The notes beneath the pieces were generated by a model. The model was not told the origin of the DNA. It saw only the letters and a program-made list of their open reading frames with translations, and ran no database searches. Below are positions 7,757-15,816 of a stretch of DNA of 22,112 nt, piece after piece (position 1 is the stretch's first letter; every line of letters begins with the position of its first letter). The translations under genes were made by a program, and so were the position numbers. This DNA is from Flemingiibacterium sp045579105 (GTDB lineage: Bacteria; Bacillota; Clostridia; Oscillospirales; CAG-272). The stretch spans positions 1 to 22,112 of the forward strand of contig JAZNLM010000101.1 of NCBI GenBank assembly GCA_045579105.1. The letters are read 5' to 3'.

Positions 7757-9745
7757 TTATATAATTCCCTGTAAATTCTTTATCTTGTCGCGCAGATATG
7801 CAGCACGTTCAAATTCAAGCTTCTTCGCAGCTGCGCGCATTTCTTCGGTAAGCTCGTCAATAAGAGCCTTGCGCTCATTTGCAGAAAGCTTTTTGTTATC
7901 TCTAATAGCCTCTTTAAGCCGCTTTTCAGGCGATGCTTCGGCTTCCTTTTTGCCGATTTCGATAAGGTCGCGCACACTCTTTTTGATAGTCTGCGGAGTA
8001 ATACCGTGCTCATCGTTGTATGCCTTCTGAAGCTCACGGCGGCGGTTAGTTTCGTCGATAGCCGCACGCATTGACGGCGTTATCGTATCAGCGTACATTA
8101 TTACCTTTCCATCCGAGTTACGAGCTGCACGTCCAATTGTCTGTATAAGTGAGGTTTCCGAACGAAGGAAGCCTTCTTTATCCGCGTCGAGTATCGCAAC
8201 GAGTGACACTTCGGGAATATCAAGTCCCTCTCGGAGTAAGTTAATACCTACCAGCACGTCGAAAACGCCAAGTCGCAGATCGCGGATTATCTCGCTTCTT
8301 TCCATAGTTTCGATGTTGTGGTGGATATACTTGACCTTGATTAAGTTCATTTCGAGGTATTCGGTAAGATCCTCAGCCATCTTTTTAGTAAGCGTTGTTA
8401 TGAGTACTCTCTCGCCACGCTCGACACGTGCGTTTATCTCACCGATTAGATCGTCTATCTGTCCCTCAACAGAGCGCACCTCAACCTCGGGATCAAGTAG
8501 TCCCGTGGGGCGGATTATCTGCTCAACCGTTTGCTCGGAGTGGGATTTTTCATACTCCGCAGGCGTTGCGCTCACGAATATCGCCTGATTTATCTTACTT
8601 TCAAACTCGTCGAAGAAAAGCGGTCTGTTGTCAAATGCAGACGGGAGTCTGAAACCGAACTCAACGAGGTTCTTTTTTCTCGCTCTGTCACCGCCGCTCA
8701 TACCCTTGACCTGCGGCAAAGTAACGTGCGACTCATCCACAAACAAAAGAAAATCCTTCGGGAAATAGTCAAGCAATGTATACGGTGTTGAGCCGGGTTT
8801 ACGTCCTGCCATAACACGCGAATAGTTTTCAACTCCCGAGCAGAAGCCGATTTCGCGGAGCATTTCAAGGTCATAGCGAGTACGTTCCTCTATTCGTTGT
8901 GCCTCAAGAAGCTTATTCTGCGAACGGAAAAAGTCCACTCGCTCTACAAGCTCGTCCTCGATCTCTTTGAGAGCCTTTTCACGGCGCTCGTCGGATACAG
9001 CATAGTGCGTCGCAGGATATATCGCCGCGTAGGAAAGCGTGCGTATAAGCTCTCCTGTTACAATGTTTATTTCGGACACGCGCTCAATTTCGTCGCCGAA
9101 AAATTCCACGCGTATCGCCTTGTCGCCGCTCGATGCGGGAAGCACCTCAACCACGTCGCCGCGTACACGGAACTTGTCACGCACAAAGTTAACGTCGTTG
9201 CGGTCATATGACATAGATATAAGGCGGCGCGTAAATTCGTCACGCTCCATAACCATTCCAGGACGAACGGCAATAAACATCGACTGATATTCTGACGGAT
9301 CACCGAGCGAGTATATGCACGACACACTCGACACGATAATAACGTCACGGCGCTCAAAAAGTGAGCTTGTGGCACTGTGGCGAAGCATATCTATCTCGTC
9401 GTTCACCGAGCTGTCCTTTTCTATATACATATCCTTGCCGGGGATATAGGCTTCCGGCTGATAGTAGTCGTAGTAGGAAACGAAAAATTCCACGGCATTT
9501 TCGGGAAAAAATTCGCGAAACTCACTGCAAAGCTGTGCTGCGAGGGTCTTATTGTGCGCGAGTACGAGCGTTGGACGGTTGACCTCGGCTATTATGTTAG
9601 CCATAGTAAAGGTTTTACCCGAGCCGGTAACACCGAGAAGCGTCTGATTCCTCATACCTGACATGACGCCTGCAGAAAGGCGCGCTATAGCATCGGGCTG
9701 ATCGCCCGTGGGTTTGTATGGTGAATGAAGCTTAAACTTGTCCAT
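7757..9745 (-). CDS. uvrB: UvrABC excinuclease subunit B (damage-verifying helicase)
   Basis: UvrB receives damaged DNA from UvrA, verifies the lesion with its beta-hairpin and recruits UvrC. The protein is 662 residues. It has Walker A GVTGSGKT (38-45), the beta-hairpin YYDYYQPEAYIP (about 91-102), DESH, the helicase motif QTIGRAARN, and a C-terminal UVR motif (DELTEEMRAAAKKLEFERAA) that contacts UvrC. The start is supported by AAGGAGG (minus strand, 9753-9759). A clear sigma-A promoter lies upstream. No recognisable LexA operator (GAAC-N4-GTTC type) is visible between promoter and gene. Confidence 0.98.
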   Translation of the reverse strand: MDKFKLHSPYKPTGDQPDAIARLSAGVMSGMRNQTLLGVTGSGKTFTMANIIAEVNRPTLVLAHNKTLAAQLCSEFREFFPENAVEFFVSYYDYYQPEAYIPGKDMYIEKDSSVNDEIDMLRHSATSSLFERRDVIIVSSVSCIYSLGDPSEYQSMFIAVRPGMVMERDEFTRRLISMSYDRNDVNFVRDKFRVRGDVVEVLPASSGDKAIRVEFFGDEIERVSEINIVTGELIRTLSYAAIYPATHYAVSDERREKALKEIEDELVERVDFFRSQNKLLEAQRIEERTRYDLEMLREIGFCSGVENYSRVMAGRKPGSTPYTLLDYFPKDFLLFVDESHVTLPQVKGMSGGDRARKKNLVEFGFRLPSAFDNRPLFFDEFESKINQAIFVSATPAEYEKSHSEQTVEQIIRPTGLLDPEVEVRSVEGQIDDLIGEINARVERGERVLITTLTKKMAEDLTEYLEMNLIKVKYIHHNIETMERSEIIRDLRLGVFDVLVGINLLREGLDIPEVSLVAILDADKEGFLRSETSLIQTIGRAARNSDGKVIMYADTITPSMRAAIDETNRRRELQKAYNDEHGITPQTIKKSVRDLIEIGKKEAEASPEKRLKEAIRDNKKLSANERKALIDELTEEMRAAAKKLEFERAAYLRDKIKNLQGII

Positions 9746-9780
9746 AACGCGTCCTCCTTAAAATTATCATTCATATTTAA

Positions 9781-9809
9781 AGTATACCATAAATCATTTT
9801 AAATGTAAA
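9781..9809 (-). promoter_or_regulatory. Promoter of the uvrB-uvrA operon
   Basis: On the minus strand TTTACA (9804-9809) and TATACT (9781-9786) are separated by 17 bp, about 36 bp before the uvrB ATG. Confidence 0.85.
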
Positions 9810-9821
9810 GGAAAATGCACA

Positions 9822-9854
9822 TAAAAATCCCCCGACAGATTTTATCCGTCGGGG
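9822..9854 (-). terminator. Terminator of the lysC-amidohydrolase-FkbM operon
   Basis: On the minus strand CCCCGACGGAT pairs with ATCTGTCGGGG (one G-T wobble) around an AAA loop and is followed by GATTTTTAT. It lies 7 bp after the FkbM stop. Confidence 0.9.
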
Positions 9855-9861
9855 AGCGTTT

Positions 9862-10959
9862 CTATTCTATTGCAAGTAAATTTAAATCCCAAGCGGGAAC
9901 GTACTCGTAGCGGCGAAGATACAATTTCCTATACCCCATATCTCCCACCAACAACGGCAGGCGGTATATATCCTCGCTCTTGTGGTAGAGCGACACTAAA
10001 AGCTCGGGGTGCTCACGCGCGATTACCTCACGTGAACCCATAAGTGCCTCATATTCCGCGCCCTCTACGTCGTATTTGATATAGTCGCACTCACCTGTGT
10101 AAACGCTGTCAAGGCGTGCGGCATCAACGGATTTTATCTTCGCGCCTGTTTTTACTCCCACCGAACCGATAAGCGTTGAATTACGGTTACCGCCCGAGGT
10201 AAATTCAAGTGTTTGCTCGCGATCCCACGCGGCATAGTTGTATGCTTCAATAGCGTAAGGCGCGCCCTCGGCGAATGCGGTAAGCTTTTTAAAGTTGCGC
10301 GCGTCAGGCTCAAATGCGACCACATTTGAAAGAGCAGGCGCATACCCCGCAAGCTCGCGTATGCTGTCGCCGTTATACGCGCCAAGATCGGAGGTGCGGC
10401 GGTACTTTTTAGCATCAAGCACGCCGTTCATAACATCGGCAGGCTTTACCGTATGACGGCGCAGATATTCGATTTTTCCCGTCAGGCGGTACAGTATAAC
10501 ATCACAGAAGGTTTGCTTTGAAAGCTCGTCTGCGAGCATATCGCACGCTTCTGACAGCTCGTCGAAATGGCGCTTGAAAAAATCAAGGTCAAACACGTCA
10601 CTTCCGTCAACAACGGGTACGTCGGGAACGTACAGCTCGCGCTCCGCATCTATGCGATAGATGTTAGCAAGCACGTCGGGAAGACTTGAGCCAAACGACA
10701 CAACGACGGCGAAATCGTCATATTTCTCGCAAATCTCGGCATAGCTCATCACCGTTTTGCCGTGAAATAGCTGGTGGCGCACAAAACCGTCCGAAGCGAA
10801 AAAATCCGCGACCTCGATACCCTTCTTACCAAAAACGGCGAGGATCTTATCCGCGCCGTTTCCCATGCCATACATTACTATCGGTTTATTACATTCTTTA
10901 AGCGCTTGCCACATATCGCGGCGCACGTCAATTTCTTTCACCGAATGACATATTTTCAT
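9862..10959 (-). CDS. FkbM family SAM-dependent methyltransferase with N-terminal Rossmann-like domain
   Basis: This 365-residue cytoplasmic-type protein carries a C-terminal FkbM (Methyltransf_21) domain. It shows SAM motif I DLGAYNGDS (191-199), the acidic loop VVAFEPDARNFKKL (213-226) and the motif YIKYDVEGAEYEALMG (293-308). FkbM enzymes usually O-methylate sugars or secondary metabolites. Residues about 24-115 have their own nucleotide-binding-like start (IVMYGMGNGADKIL, 27-40) and resemble the small Rossmann-like domain that precedes FkbM in some glycan-modifying proteins. Its ATG overlaps the stop of the amidohydrolase gene by four bases (ATGA), which implies translational coupling. 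The substrate is unknown; no glycan cluster is visible nearby. Confidence 0.85.
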   Translation of the reverse strand: MKICHSVKEIDVRRDMWQALKECNKPIVMYGMGNGADKILAVFGKKGIEVADFFASDGFVRHQLFHGKTVMSYAEICEKYDDFAVVVSFGSSLPDVLANIYRIDAERELYVPDVPVVDGSDVFDLDFFKRHFDELSEACDMLADELSKQTFCDVILYRLTGKIEYLRRHTVKPADVMNGVLDAKKYRRTSDLGAYNGDSIRELAGYAPALSNVVAFEPDARNFKKLTAFAEGAPYAIEAYNYAAWDREQTLEFTSGGNRNSTLIGSVGVKTGAKIKSVDAARLDSVYTGECDYIKYDVEGAEYEALMGSREVIAREHPELLVSLYHKSEDIYRLPLLVGDMGYRKLYLRRYEYVPAWDLNLLAIE

Positions 10960-11762
10960 AATTTCAAAAATCTCTTTGCATTATTGTAGAATATATCCTC
11001 ACGTTCTTTTTCTGTGAGGTCTATTTTCATAAAGCGCTCGATCTCGCCATCGATGTTCTTAACGGGATAATCCGTACCGAACATCACTCTATCCGTGCCA
11101 AGTTTGTGGATTATATACTCTGCACGCTCGGGTGTCATTGACCATATCGCGCTCGAAGTATCGTACCACACGTTAGGTCTGCCTGCGAGATATTCTATAG
11201 CCTCATCGGATACGCCATATCCGCCAAGATGCGCCGCAACGACCTCGAGCTTCGGAAAACGCTCAAGCAATCTTGCAAGCTTTCTCGGCTCGGAGAAACG
11301 GTACTGAGGCCTTGGATCGCCCATATGAAGATAAAGAGGCATCCGTCCTTCAATTATCTCACAAAGCTCCATCATACGCGGTGAGTCAACATCAACGCCC
11401 TGAATATCGGGATGTATTTTAACACCGCGAAGTCCGATAGATTCTGCGCGGTCAACCTCTGTGGCAAAATCGGGAAAATCCTGATGCATTCCCATAAATC
11501 CGACGGTTTCAAAGCCCTCTTCGCGTGACTTTTTTGCAAGTGCCGCGATGGAGTCATTAACCTTTTCCACCTGATGAGCGTTGGTCGCTACGGAGAATAG
11601 CAACATTCCCACAACGCCGTGCGCCTTACTGTTGTTGGCAAGATCAGCGTAAGTTCCTTTACCCTCGCACACAAACTCGTAGAACGCGTTAAGACTTGTT
11701 ACTGCCCTGTCCGCGATTTTTTCAGGATATGTATGCGTGTGGATATCAAATATTTTATACAA
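10956..11762 (-). CDS. Amidohydrolase-2 family metal-dependent hydrolase
   Basis: This 268-residue TIM-barrel amidohydrolase (PF04909-like) has the N-terminal metal motif DIHTH (H8, H10). It continues with GVKIHPDIQ (113-121, H117), LHMGD (145-149, H146), AAHLGG (176-181, H178) and MFGTDYP (227-233, with catalytic Asp 231). The start is a TTG at 11762-11760. No ATG or GTG lies between the upstream lysC stop and the HxH motif, and GAAGG (11771-11775) sits eight bases before it. The weak start codon may lower expression relative to lysC. It lies 17 bp after lysC and overlaps the FkbM gene by 4 nt. Family members hydrolyse or decarboxylate diverse small molecules; the substrate is not evident. 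Confidence 0.88.
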   Translation of the reverse strand: MYKIFDIHTHTYPEKIADRAVTSLNAFYEFVCEGKGTYADLANNSKAHGVVGMLLFSVATNAHQVEKVNDSIAALAKKSREEGFETVGFMGMHQDFPDFATEVDRAESIGLRGVKIHPDIQGVDVDSPRMMELCEIIEGRMPLYLHMGDPRPQYRFSEPRKLARLLERFPKLEVVAAHLGGYGVSDEAIEYLAGRPNVWYDTSSAIWSMTPERAEYIIHKLGTDRVMFGTDYPVKNIDGEIERFMKIDLTEKEREDIFYNNAKRFLKL

Positions 11763-11779
11763 CCTTTTCGCCTTCTTTA

Positions 11780-13093
11780 TTAGTAAACAAATTCCTGATA
11801 GATAGCGCGGAGTGCTTCTTCGAAATCCTGCTCCTCAACGCCGACGATAATGCTTATTTCGCTCGAGCCCTGATCGATCATACGAATGTTGATGCCCGCG
11901 CCGCTTATCGCCTTGAATACACGCGCCGCAGTACCCTTCGCCTTAACCATCGCACGTCCAACGACTGCGACGAGTGCAAGACCGTCCTCAATGGAGATAA
12001 CGTCGGGGTTTACCGCACGGCAGATGTTGGTCTTAAGAACTTCACGCTTGCCTTCGATTTCGGCGGTACTCATAATAATACTCATATTGTCAATAGGCGA
12101 GGGAAGATGCTCAAAGTTGATGTTGTTGTTTTCAAGCACCTGAAGCACACGTCTTGCAAAGCCGATTTCCGAGTTCATCATATCCTTTTCGATATTCAGT
12201 ACGGAGAAATTCTTCTTGCCCGCAACGCCCGTTATAACGTTACCCGTGTCGTACTTGTCACTGGTGGAAACTATGAATGTACCGCGAGCCTCGGGATTGT
12301 TGGTGTTTCTTATGTTTATCGGAATACCTGCAATTCTTACGGGGAAGATTGCGTCCTCGTGAAGAACGGTAGCGCCCATATAGGAAAGCTCGCGAAGCTC
12401 ATGATAGGTAATCTCGCTTATAACTCTCGGATTGTCGAGAATTCTAGGATCGCCCATTAAGAAGCCGTCAACATCCGTCCAGTTTTCGTAGATGTCGCAA
12501 GCCGCCGCACGCGCAACGATAGATCCGGTAATATCCGAGCCGCCGCGCGAGAAGGTTTTGATAGTATCGTTAGGCATAGAGCCGTAAAAGCCGGGGATAA
12601 CTGCATATTCGTGCTTCTTGAGCTCCGCTGAAAGAACAGTGTTTGTACGCTCGGAGTCGAACTGACCGTTATCGTTAAAGAATATTACCTCTGCCGCATC
12701 AATGAAATCAAATCCGAGATACTCTGCGAGTATCTTACCGTTGAGATATTCACCGCGGCTCGCTGCGAAGTCGCGACCCGCCTTATGTATAAATGCATTC
12801 TTGATAAGATCGAAGTCGCGCTCAAGTGAGAAATCAAGACCAAGCTCGGAAATGATACCGTTGTAACGTGCTTCAATTTCAGAGAAAGGCGCAGAAATGT
12901 CCTCGCCTCTTGCCGCCATTTCGTAGCAAGCGTAGAGCATATCGGTAACCTTTGTGTCACTCTTATGGCGCTTACCGGGAGCCGACGGAACAACGTAACG
13001 GCGCTCCGACTCCGCGCGGATAATGTCCGCAACCTTCTTAAACTGTGTAGCGTCAGCAAGTGAGCTGCCGCCGAATTTTACAACCTTTAACAC
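11780..13093 (-). CDS. lysC: Aspartate kinase (aspartokinase), monofunctional
   Basis: It phosphorylates aspartate, the first step toward lysine/diaminopimelate, threonine and methionine. The start chosen is GTG at 13093, seven bases after GAGGT on the minus strand. This gives 437 residues beginning VLKVVKFGGSSLADATQFKK, with the KFGGSS motif at 6-11. The longer open frame up to 13255 is rejected because it runs through the promoter and the preceding terminator. The kinase domain contains SAPGKRHKSDTKVTD and FSRGGSDITGS; two ACT regulatory domains occupy about the last 130 residues (e.g. AISGAGINIRMIDQGSSEIS), so feedback inhibition is likely. The length and TKVTD type match clostridial aspartokinases. 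It heads the operon with the amidohydrolase and FkbM genes. No lysine riboswitch fits in the roughly 50-nt leader. Confidence 0.95.
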   Translation of the reverse strand: MLKVVKFGGSSLADATQFKKVADIIRAESERRYVVPSAPGKRHKSDTKVTDMLYACYEMAARGEDISAPFSEIEARYNGIISELGLDFSLERDFDLIKNAFIHKAGRDFAASRGEYLNGKILAEYLGFDFIDAAEVIFFNDNGQFDSERTNTVLSAELKKHEYAVIPGFYGSMPNDTIKTFSRGGSDITGSIVARAAACDIYENWTDVDGFLMGDPRILDNPRVISEITYHELRELSYMGATVLHEDAIFPVRIAGIPINIRNTNNPEARGTFIVSTSDKYDTGNVITGVAGKKNFSVLNIEKDMMNSEIGFARRVLQVLENNNINFEHLPSPIDNMSIIMSTAEIEGKREVLKTNICRAVNPDVISIEDGLALVAVVGRAMVKAKGTAARVFKAISGAGINIRMIDQGSSEISIIVGVEEQDFEEALRAIYQEFVY

Positions 13094-13099
13094 TGTTAT

Positions 13100-13105
13100 G
13101 ACCTC
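13100..13105 (-). promoter_or_regulatory. Ribosome binding site fixing the lysC GTG start
   Basis: On the minus strand GAGGTC lies just upstream of GTG 13093, and KFGGSS follows five codons later as in other aspartokinases. This supports trimming the 54 extra upstream codons of the open frame. Confidence 0.8.
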
Positions 13106-13150
13106 TATATATATGAATTTTATTTTGCAAAAAACAGATACGCATATTAT

Positions 13151-13179
13151 ATTATATGAAAAAAGCCGCGCTTTGTCAA
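13151..13179 (-). promoter_or_regulatory. Sigma-A promoter of lysC, -35 box inside terminator loop
   Basis: On the minus strand a perfect TTGACA (13174-13179) and TATAAT (13151-13156) are separated by 17 bp. The -35 box is the loop sequence of the hairpin that terminates the upstream operon. Confidence 0.9.
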
Positions 13180-13197
13180 GAGCCGCGCAGCTTTTTA
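13157..13197 (-). terminator. Terminator of the VanY-isomerase operon, overlapping the lysC promoter
   Basis: On the minus strand AAAAAGCTGCGC pairs with GCGCGGCTTTTT (one T-G wobble) around a 13-base loop, followed by TTTTTTCAT. It lies about 90 bp after the isomerase stop. Nothing else is recognised in 13198-13284 apart from a weak GCACT/AGTGC hairpin. Confidence 0.85.
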
Positions 13198-13284
13198 AAT
13201 AATTTTCGTAAGGCACTACAAGTGCGGTGGTTATAGAGACACCGACAATGTACATTTTAACACACTAAATCGTATATTTTTCAC

Positions 13285-14205
13285 TTAAAGTCCGTATTTG
13301 TCGCACATATTACGTGCAATCTGATAAAGCAGTTTCGCCGAATACGGCACCACCGCATCGTCAAAAGGCACGTGTGACTGATGGGTTTCGTAAACAAAAT
13401 CTCCTGCGTATCCAATATCTTTAAGTCCGAGGCAGAATCCTTCCCAATCAACGTTGCCAAGTCCCGGAGTTGTGTGGCTGTCGTGAATCCCGTCGTTATC
13501 GTGAACGTGAAGCGACTTAAGCCTGTGACCAAGTACATTTACTATCTCGCGCACCGACATATCACGGCAGGAGAGATTTGTGTGTCCCACATCAAGGCAG
13601 GCAACAAAACGCTCGTCTGAACACAGCGAATTCATCGTGTCGATATAATCCACCATCTCATAGGGATTTGAGCAGACAGATGGGCATATATACCCGTTCT
13701 TTTTGGGATCGTTTGCCCACATATTCTCAATGGCTATCTTCATACCATACTCGTAAAGATATGGCACAAGCTTGGAATAAAACTTGATATTAGTTTCCTT
13801 CGTTTGCTCCTTATCATACAAGTAGAGCTGTTTTTTGAAGCTCCCGTCAGCCAAAATAGCACGGTGTGACGGATGTACCACAGAATGGCGCGCACCGAGC
13901 ACGCTTGAGGCAAGCAGTGCCTTTTTAAGTGCTGAAAAGATAAGTTTGTTTTTCTCGTGATCTTCCACTACAGTGGGATACGGCGAGTGTGTTTGATATA
14001 CATACATACCGCGGCTCTCGACCATTTCGCGCATCTTTGTGAAATACTCACGCACAGTATCGTCGCTCTCCATGAGTATGCCGGAATCCACGGGGTAGAA
14101 CAGACTGAAATCCACAGACTCAAAGCCTGCCCCAGCGATTATATCAAGCCCCTTCTCATACCCGAAACGGCCGCAAAGATCTTTTGTGAGTGTGCAAATG
14201 TTCAT
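13285..14205 (-). CDS. Sugar-phosphate isomerase/epimerase-like TIM-barrel protein (AP endonuclease family 2)
   Basis: This 306-residue single-domain protein has the xylose-isomerase-like/AP_endonuc_2 fold. The opening GFESVDFSLF is followed by a typical metal-ligand series: E160 (IAIEN), D205 and H208 (CLDVGHTN), H235 and D237 (HVHDND) and E273 (VYETH). Such proteins isomerise or epimerise sugars or inositols; deoxyribonuclease IV-type activity is less likely because that family's histidine set is not obvious. The ATG is preceded by AAGAGGAAA and lies 9 bp after the stop of the VanY-like gene, so the two are co-translated. The physiological substrate is unknown. Confidence 0.85.
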   Translation of the reverse strand: MNICTLTKDLCGRFGYEKGLDIIAGAGFESVDFSLFYPVDSGILMESDDTVREYFTKMREMVESRGMYVYQTHSPYPTVVEDHEKNKLIFSALKKALLASSVLGARHSVVHPSHRAILADGSFKKQLYLYDKEQTKETNIKFYSKLVPYLYEYGMKIAIENMWANDPKKNGYICPSVCSNPYEMVDYIDTMNSLCSDERFVACLDVGHTNLSCRDMSVREIVNVLGHRLKSLHVHDNDGIHDSHTTPGLGNVDWEGFCLGLKDIGYAGDFVYETHQSHVPFDDAVVPYSAKLLYQIARNMCDKYGL

Positions 14206-14214
14206 AGTTTCCTC

Positions 14215-15708
14215 TTAGCCTAAATTCTGTCCGTTAAGATATGCAACGTATTCCTCAAGGCACATATTAGACTGATACATTCTCTGTGCGTGATAGCGTC
14301 CTACATAGCGGTAATGCCACGGCTCGAAGGATATACCCGTTATCTCTGTCTTATCCTGCGGATAGCGGAGAATAAATCCGAACTTCCAGCAGTTTTCGCG
14401 CAGCCATGCGTATGCCGGCTCATTAGAGAAGGAAATATCCGCCGCCGGAAGATTGTGCATGTCAACGCAAAGTCCCGTCTGGTGCTCACTTGAGCCGGGG
14501 GGATTTGAGAACGTCATAACGTATTCTCTGTCGCCGCCGTGCTGTGCGAGGTACTGATTAAAAATCTGCTCCTGATAACTGTAGCTTCTGTATGCGCTCG
14601 TTACGCTTACATCTTCATACCCTGCCGCCGCCATTTCCTTGCAGAGCGCCTCAAGTGACATCATTGCTATAAGCCGGAGCTGCTGTTTTGCGCGTCCGTC
14701 CTGACGTGTAGCCTCGGTAAAATAAAGGTCTTGCGGCACGTAAGTCGAGTCAAGAGGACTGTCTATGCTGACAACGGTGAGATACGCGTCCGTGTTTCCG
14801 GGATTCATATATTCCTCGTACATAGCAAGGTTGTTAACAAAGCCGAGGTCGGGTGTCTGCACCATAGTTTCCTTTGCCTCATCAAGCGGCTTTATAGCCT
14901 CTGTAGACTGAAGAAGCAGGGAAAGCTTCTCATACTGTGCTTCCTCGCCCTTCGGCACCTTGCCCTTATCGTTAAGATTGGTTATAATGCGTGAAATTTC
15001 AACCTCGTGCTTATTTTCGTTAACCTTTACGGTAAGACCTTTAAAATAAGCATCAATGAAGCTTACGGGCACGTAAAGCGAATCATTCTCATAGTAGCAA
15101 TCCGCGCCAAGACGCGCTTCAACGCCGTTAACATACACTTCGCACGAATCGATAACAAAGCGTATTTTTTCCTCGTTTCCATCTCTTATGACGTATGTCA
15201 AAGAGTCGGTTTTCGAGCCCATCGGGACAAGGTCACACATCTCGGCAACCTCGCTGAAATCAACGTAAATTCTGCCATCTCGTACAGCTTTTGTATACGG
15301 AAGATTGCACTTTTCATCACCTATAAAATAGGTATAGCGCGAAGAATCGGACGACGCTACGTGATTTAAGTTAAGAAAGAAAAGTCCTGCCGAAATTGCC
15401 GCCATGATAACGAAGACAACAGCAAAAAGCGCGAGTCTTGACAAGAAAAGCTTTCTTGATGCCGCGCGGCGTTTTTTCGCATAATATTTCTCGTGTTCCC
15501 TTCTCTGGCGGTTTATTGCCGCCTGCTCGGGAGTGAGCTTTGAACGCTGCTGTGTCTGTTGTGTACGACGAATTTGCTGCGCCGGTGCAGGACGTGGTAT
15601 CGGTGCTGTCTTCGGCGCGTTTCTGGCGGTATTTGCCGTGCGCTTTGGCGCGTTACCCTGTGCACCCGCAGGACGTCTGTTTCCGTTTGGAGTACGGTTA
15701 TTGTTCAT
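14215..15708 (-). CDS. Membrane-anchored VanY-type D-alanyl-D-alanine carboxypeptidase (peptidase M15B)
   Basis: This 497-residue protein trims the terminal D-Ala of peptidoglycan stem peptides outside the cell. Residues 1-85 are a cytoplasmic tail rich in Asn, Pro, Arg and Gln. One membrane helix follows (about 91-113). Residues about 185-240 resemble the copper-amine-oxidase-N module (DSLYVPVSFIDAYF). The C-terminal VanY domain spans about 345-495: SAYRSYSYQEQIF with Arg 373, SSEHQTGLCVD with H409 and D416, and EPWHYRYVG with E462 and H465. All zinc and catalytic residues are present. AAAGGTGA lies before the ATG. It is not accompanied by van resistance genes, so a house-keeping wall role is more likely than vancomycin resistance. 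Confidence 0.92.
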   Translation of the reverse strand: MNNNRTPNGNRRPAGAQGNAPKRTANTARNAPKTAPIPRPAPAQQIRRTQQTQQRSKLTPEQAAINRQRREHEKYYAKKRRAASRKLFLSRLALFAVVFVIMAAISAGLFFLNLNHVASSDSSRYTYFIGDEKCNLPYTKAVRDGRIYVDFSEVAEMCDLVPMGSKTDSLTYVIRDGNEEKIRFVIDSCEVYVNGVEARLGADCYYENDSLYVPVSFIDAYFKGLTVKVNENKHEVEISRIITNLNDKGKVPKGEEAQYEKLSLLLQSTEAIKPLDEAKETMVQTPDLGFVNNLAMYEEYMNPGNTDAYLTVVSIDSPLDSTYVPQDLYFTEATRQDGRAKQQLRLIAMMSLEALCKEMAAAGYEDVSVTSAYRSYSYQEQIFNQYLAQHGGDREYVMTFSNPPGSSEHQTGLCVDMHNLPAADISFSNEPAYAWLRENCWKFGFILRYPQDKTEITGISFEPWHYRYVGRYHAQRMYQSNMCLEEYVAYLNGQNLG

Positions 15709-15759
15709 ATATAGTCACCTTTTCAGAGTTATTTCTGTATAAGCATAGTCGGTAAAATT

Positions 15760-15768
15760 ATTATACCA
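15760..15768 (-). promoter_or_regulatory. Extended -10 promoter before the VanY-like gene
   Basis: On the minus strand TGGTATAAT gives an extended -10 element about 50 bp before the ATG; the -35 region (TTTATT) is weak. No terminator separates it from the Gx-transporter gene, so read-through from upstream is also possible. Confidence 0.6.
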
Positions 15769-15816
15769 TATATTTTCCGACAAATAAATATGATTTTATA
15801 TTTTTAACGATTTTTT

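Noticed and set aside
11696..12460. Open frame of 254 codons on the plus strand across lysC
   Set aside because: It is a mirror-register shadow of the ACT-domain part of lysC, with no recognisable protein features.
13094..13145. Lysine riboswitch before lysC
   Set aside because: Only about 50 nt lie between the predicted start and the GTG; the lysine riboswitch needs roughly 170 nt or more.
13094..13255. N-terminal extension of the aspartate kinase frame
   Set aside because: The 54 extra codons overlap a perfect promoter and a terminator hairpin. A GTG with its own ribosome site lies exactly before the conserved KFGGSS start.
14215..15708. Vancomycin-resistance determinant
   Set aside because: The catalytic domain is VanY-like, but no vanH, vanA-type ligase, vanX or VanRS genes are nearby, and such carboxypeptidases are common house-keeping enzymes.
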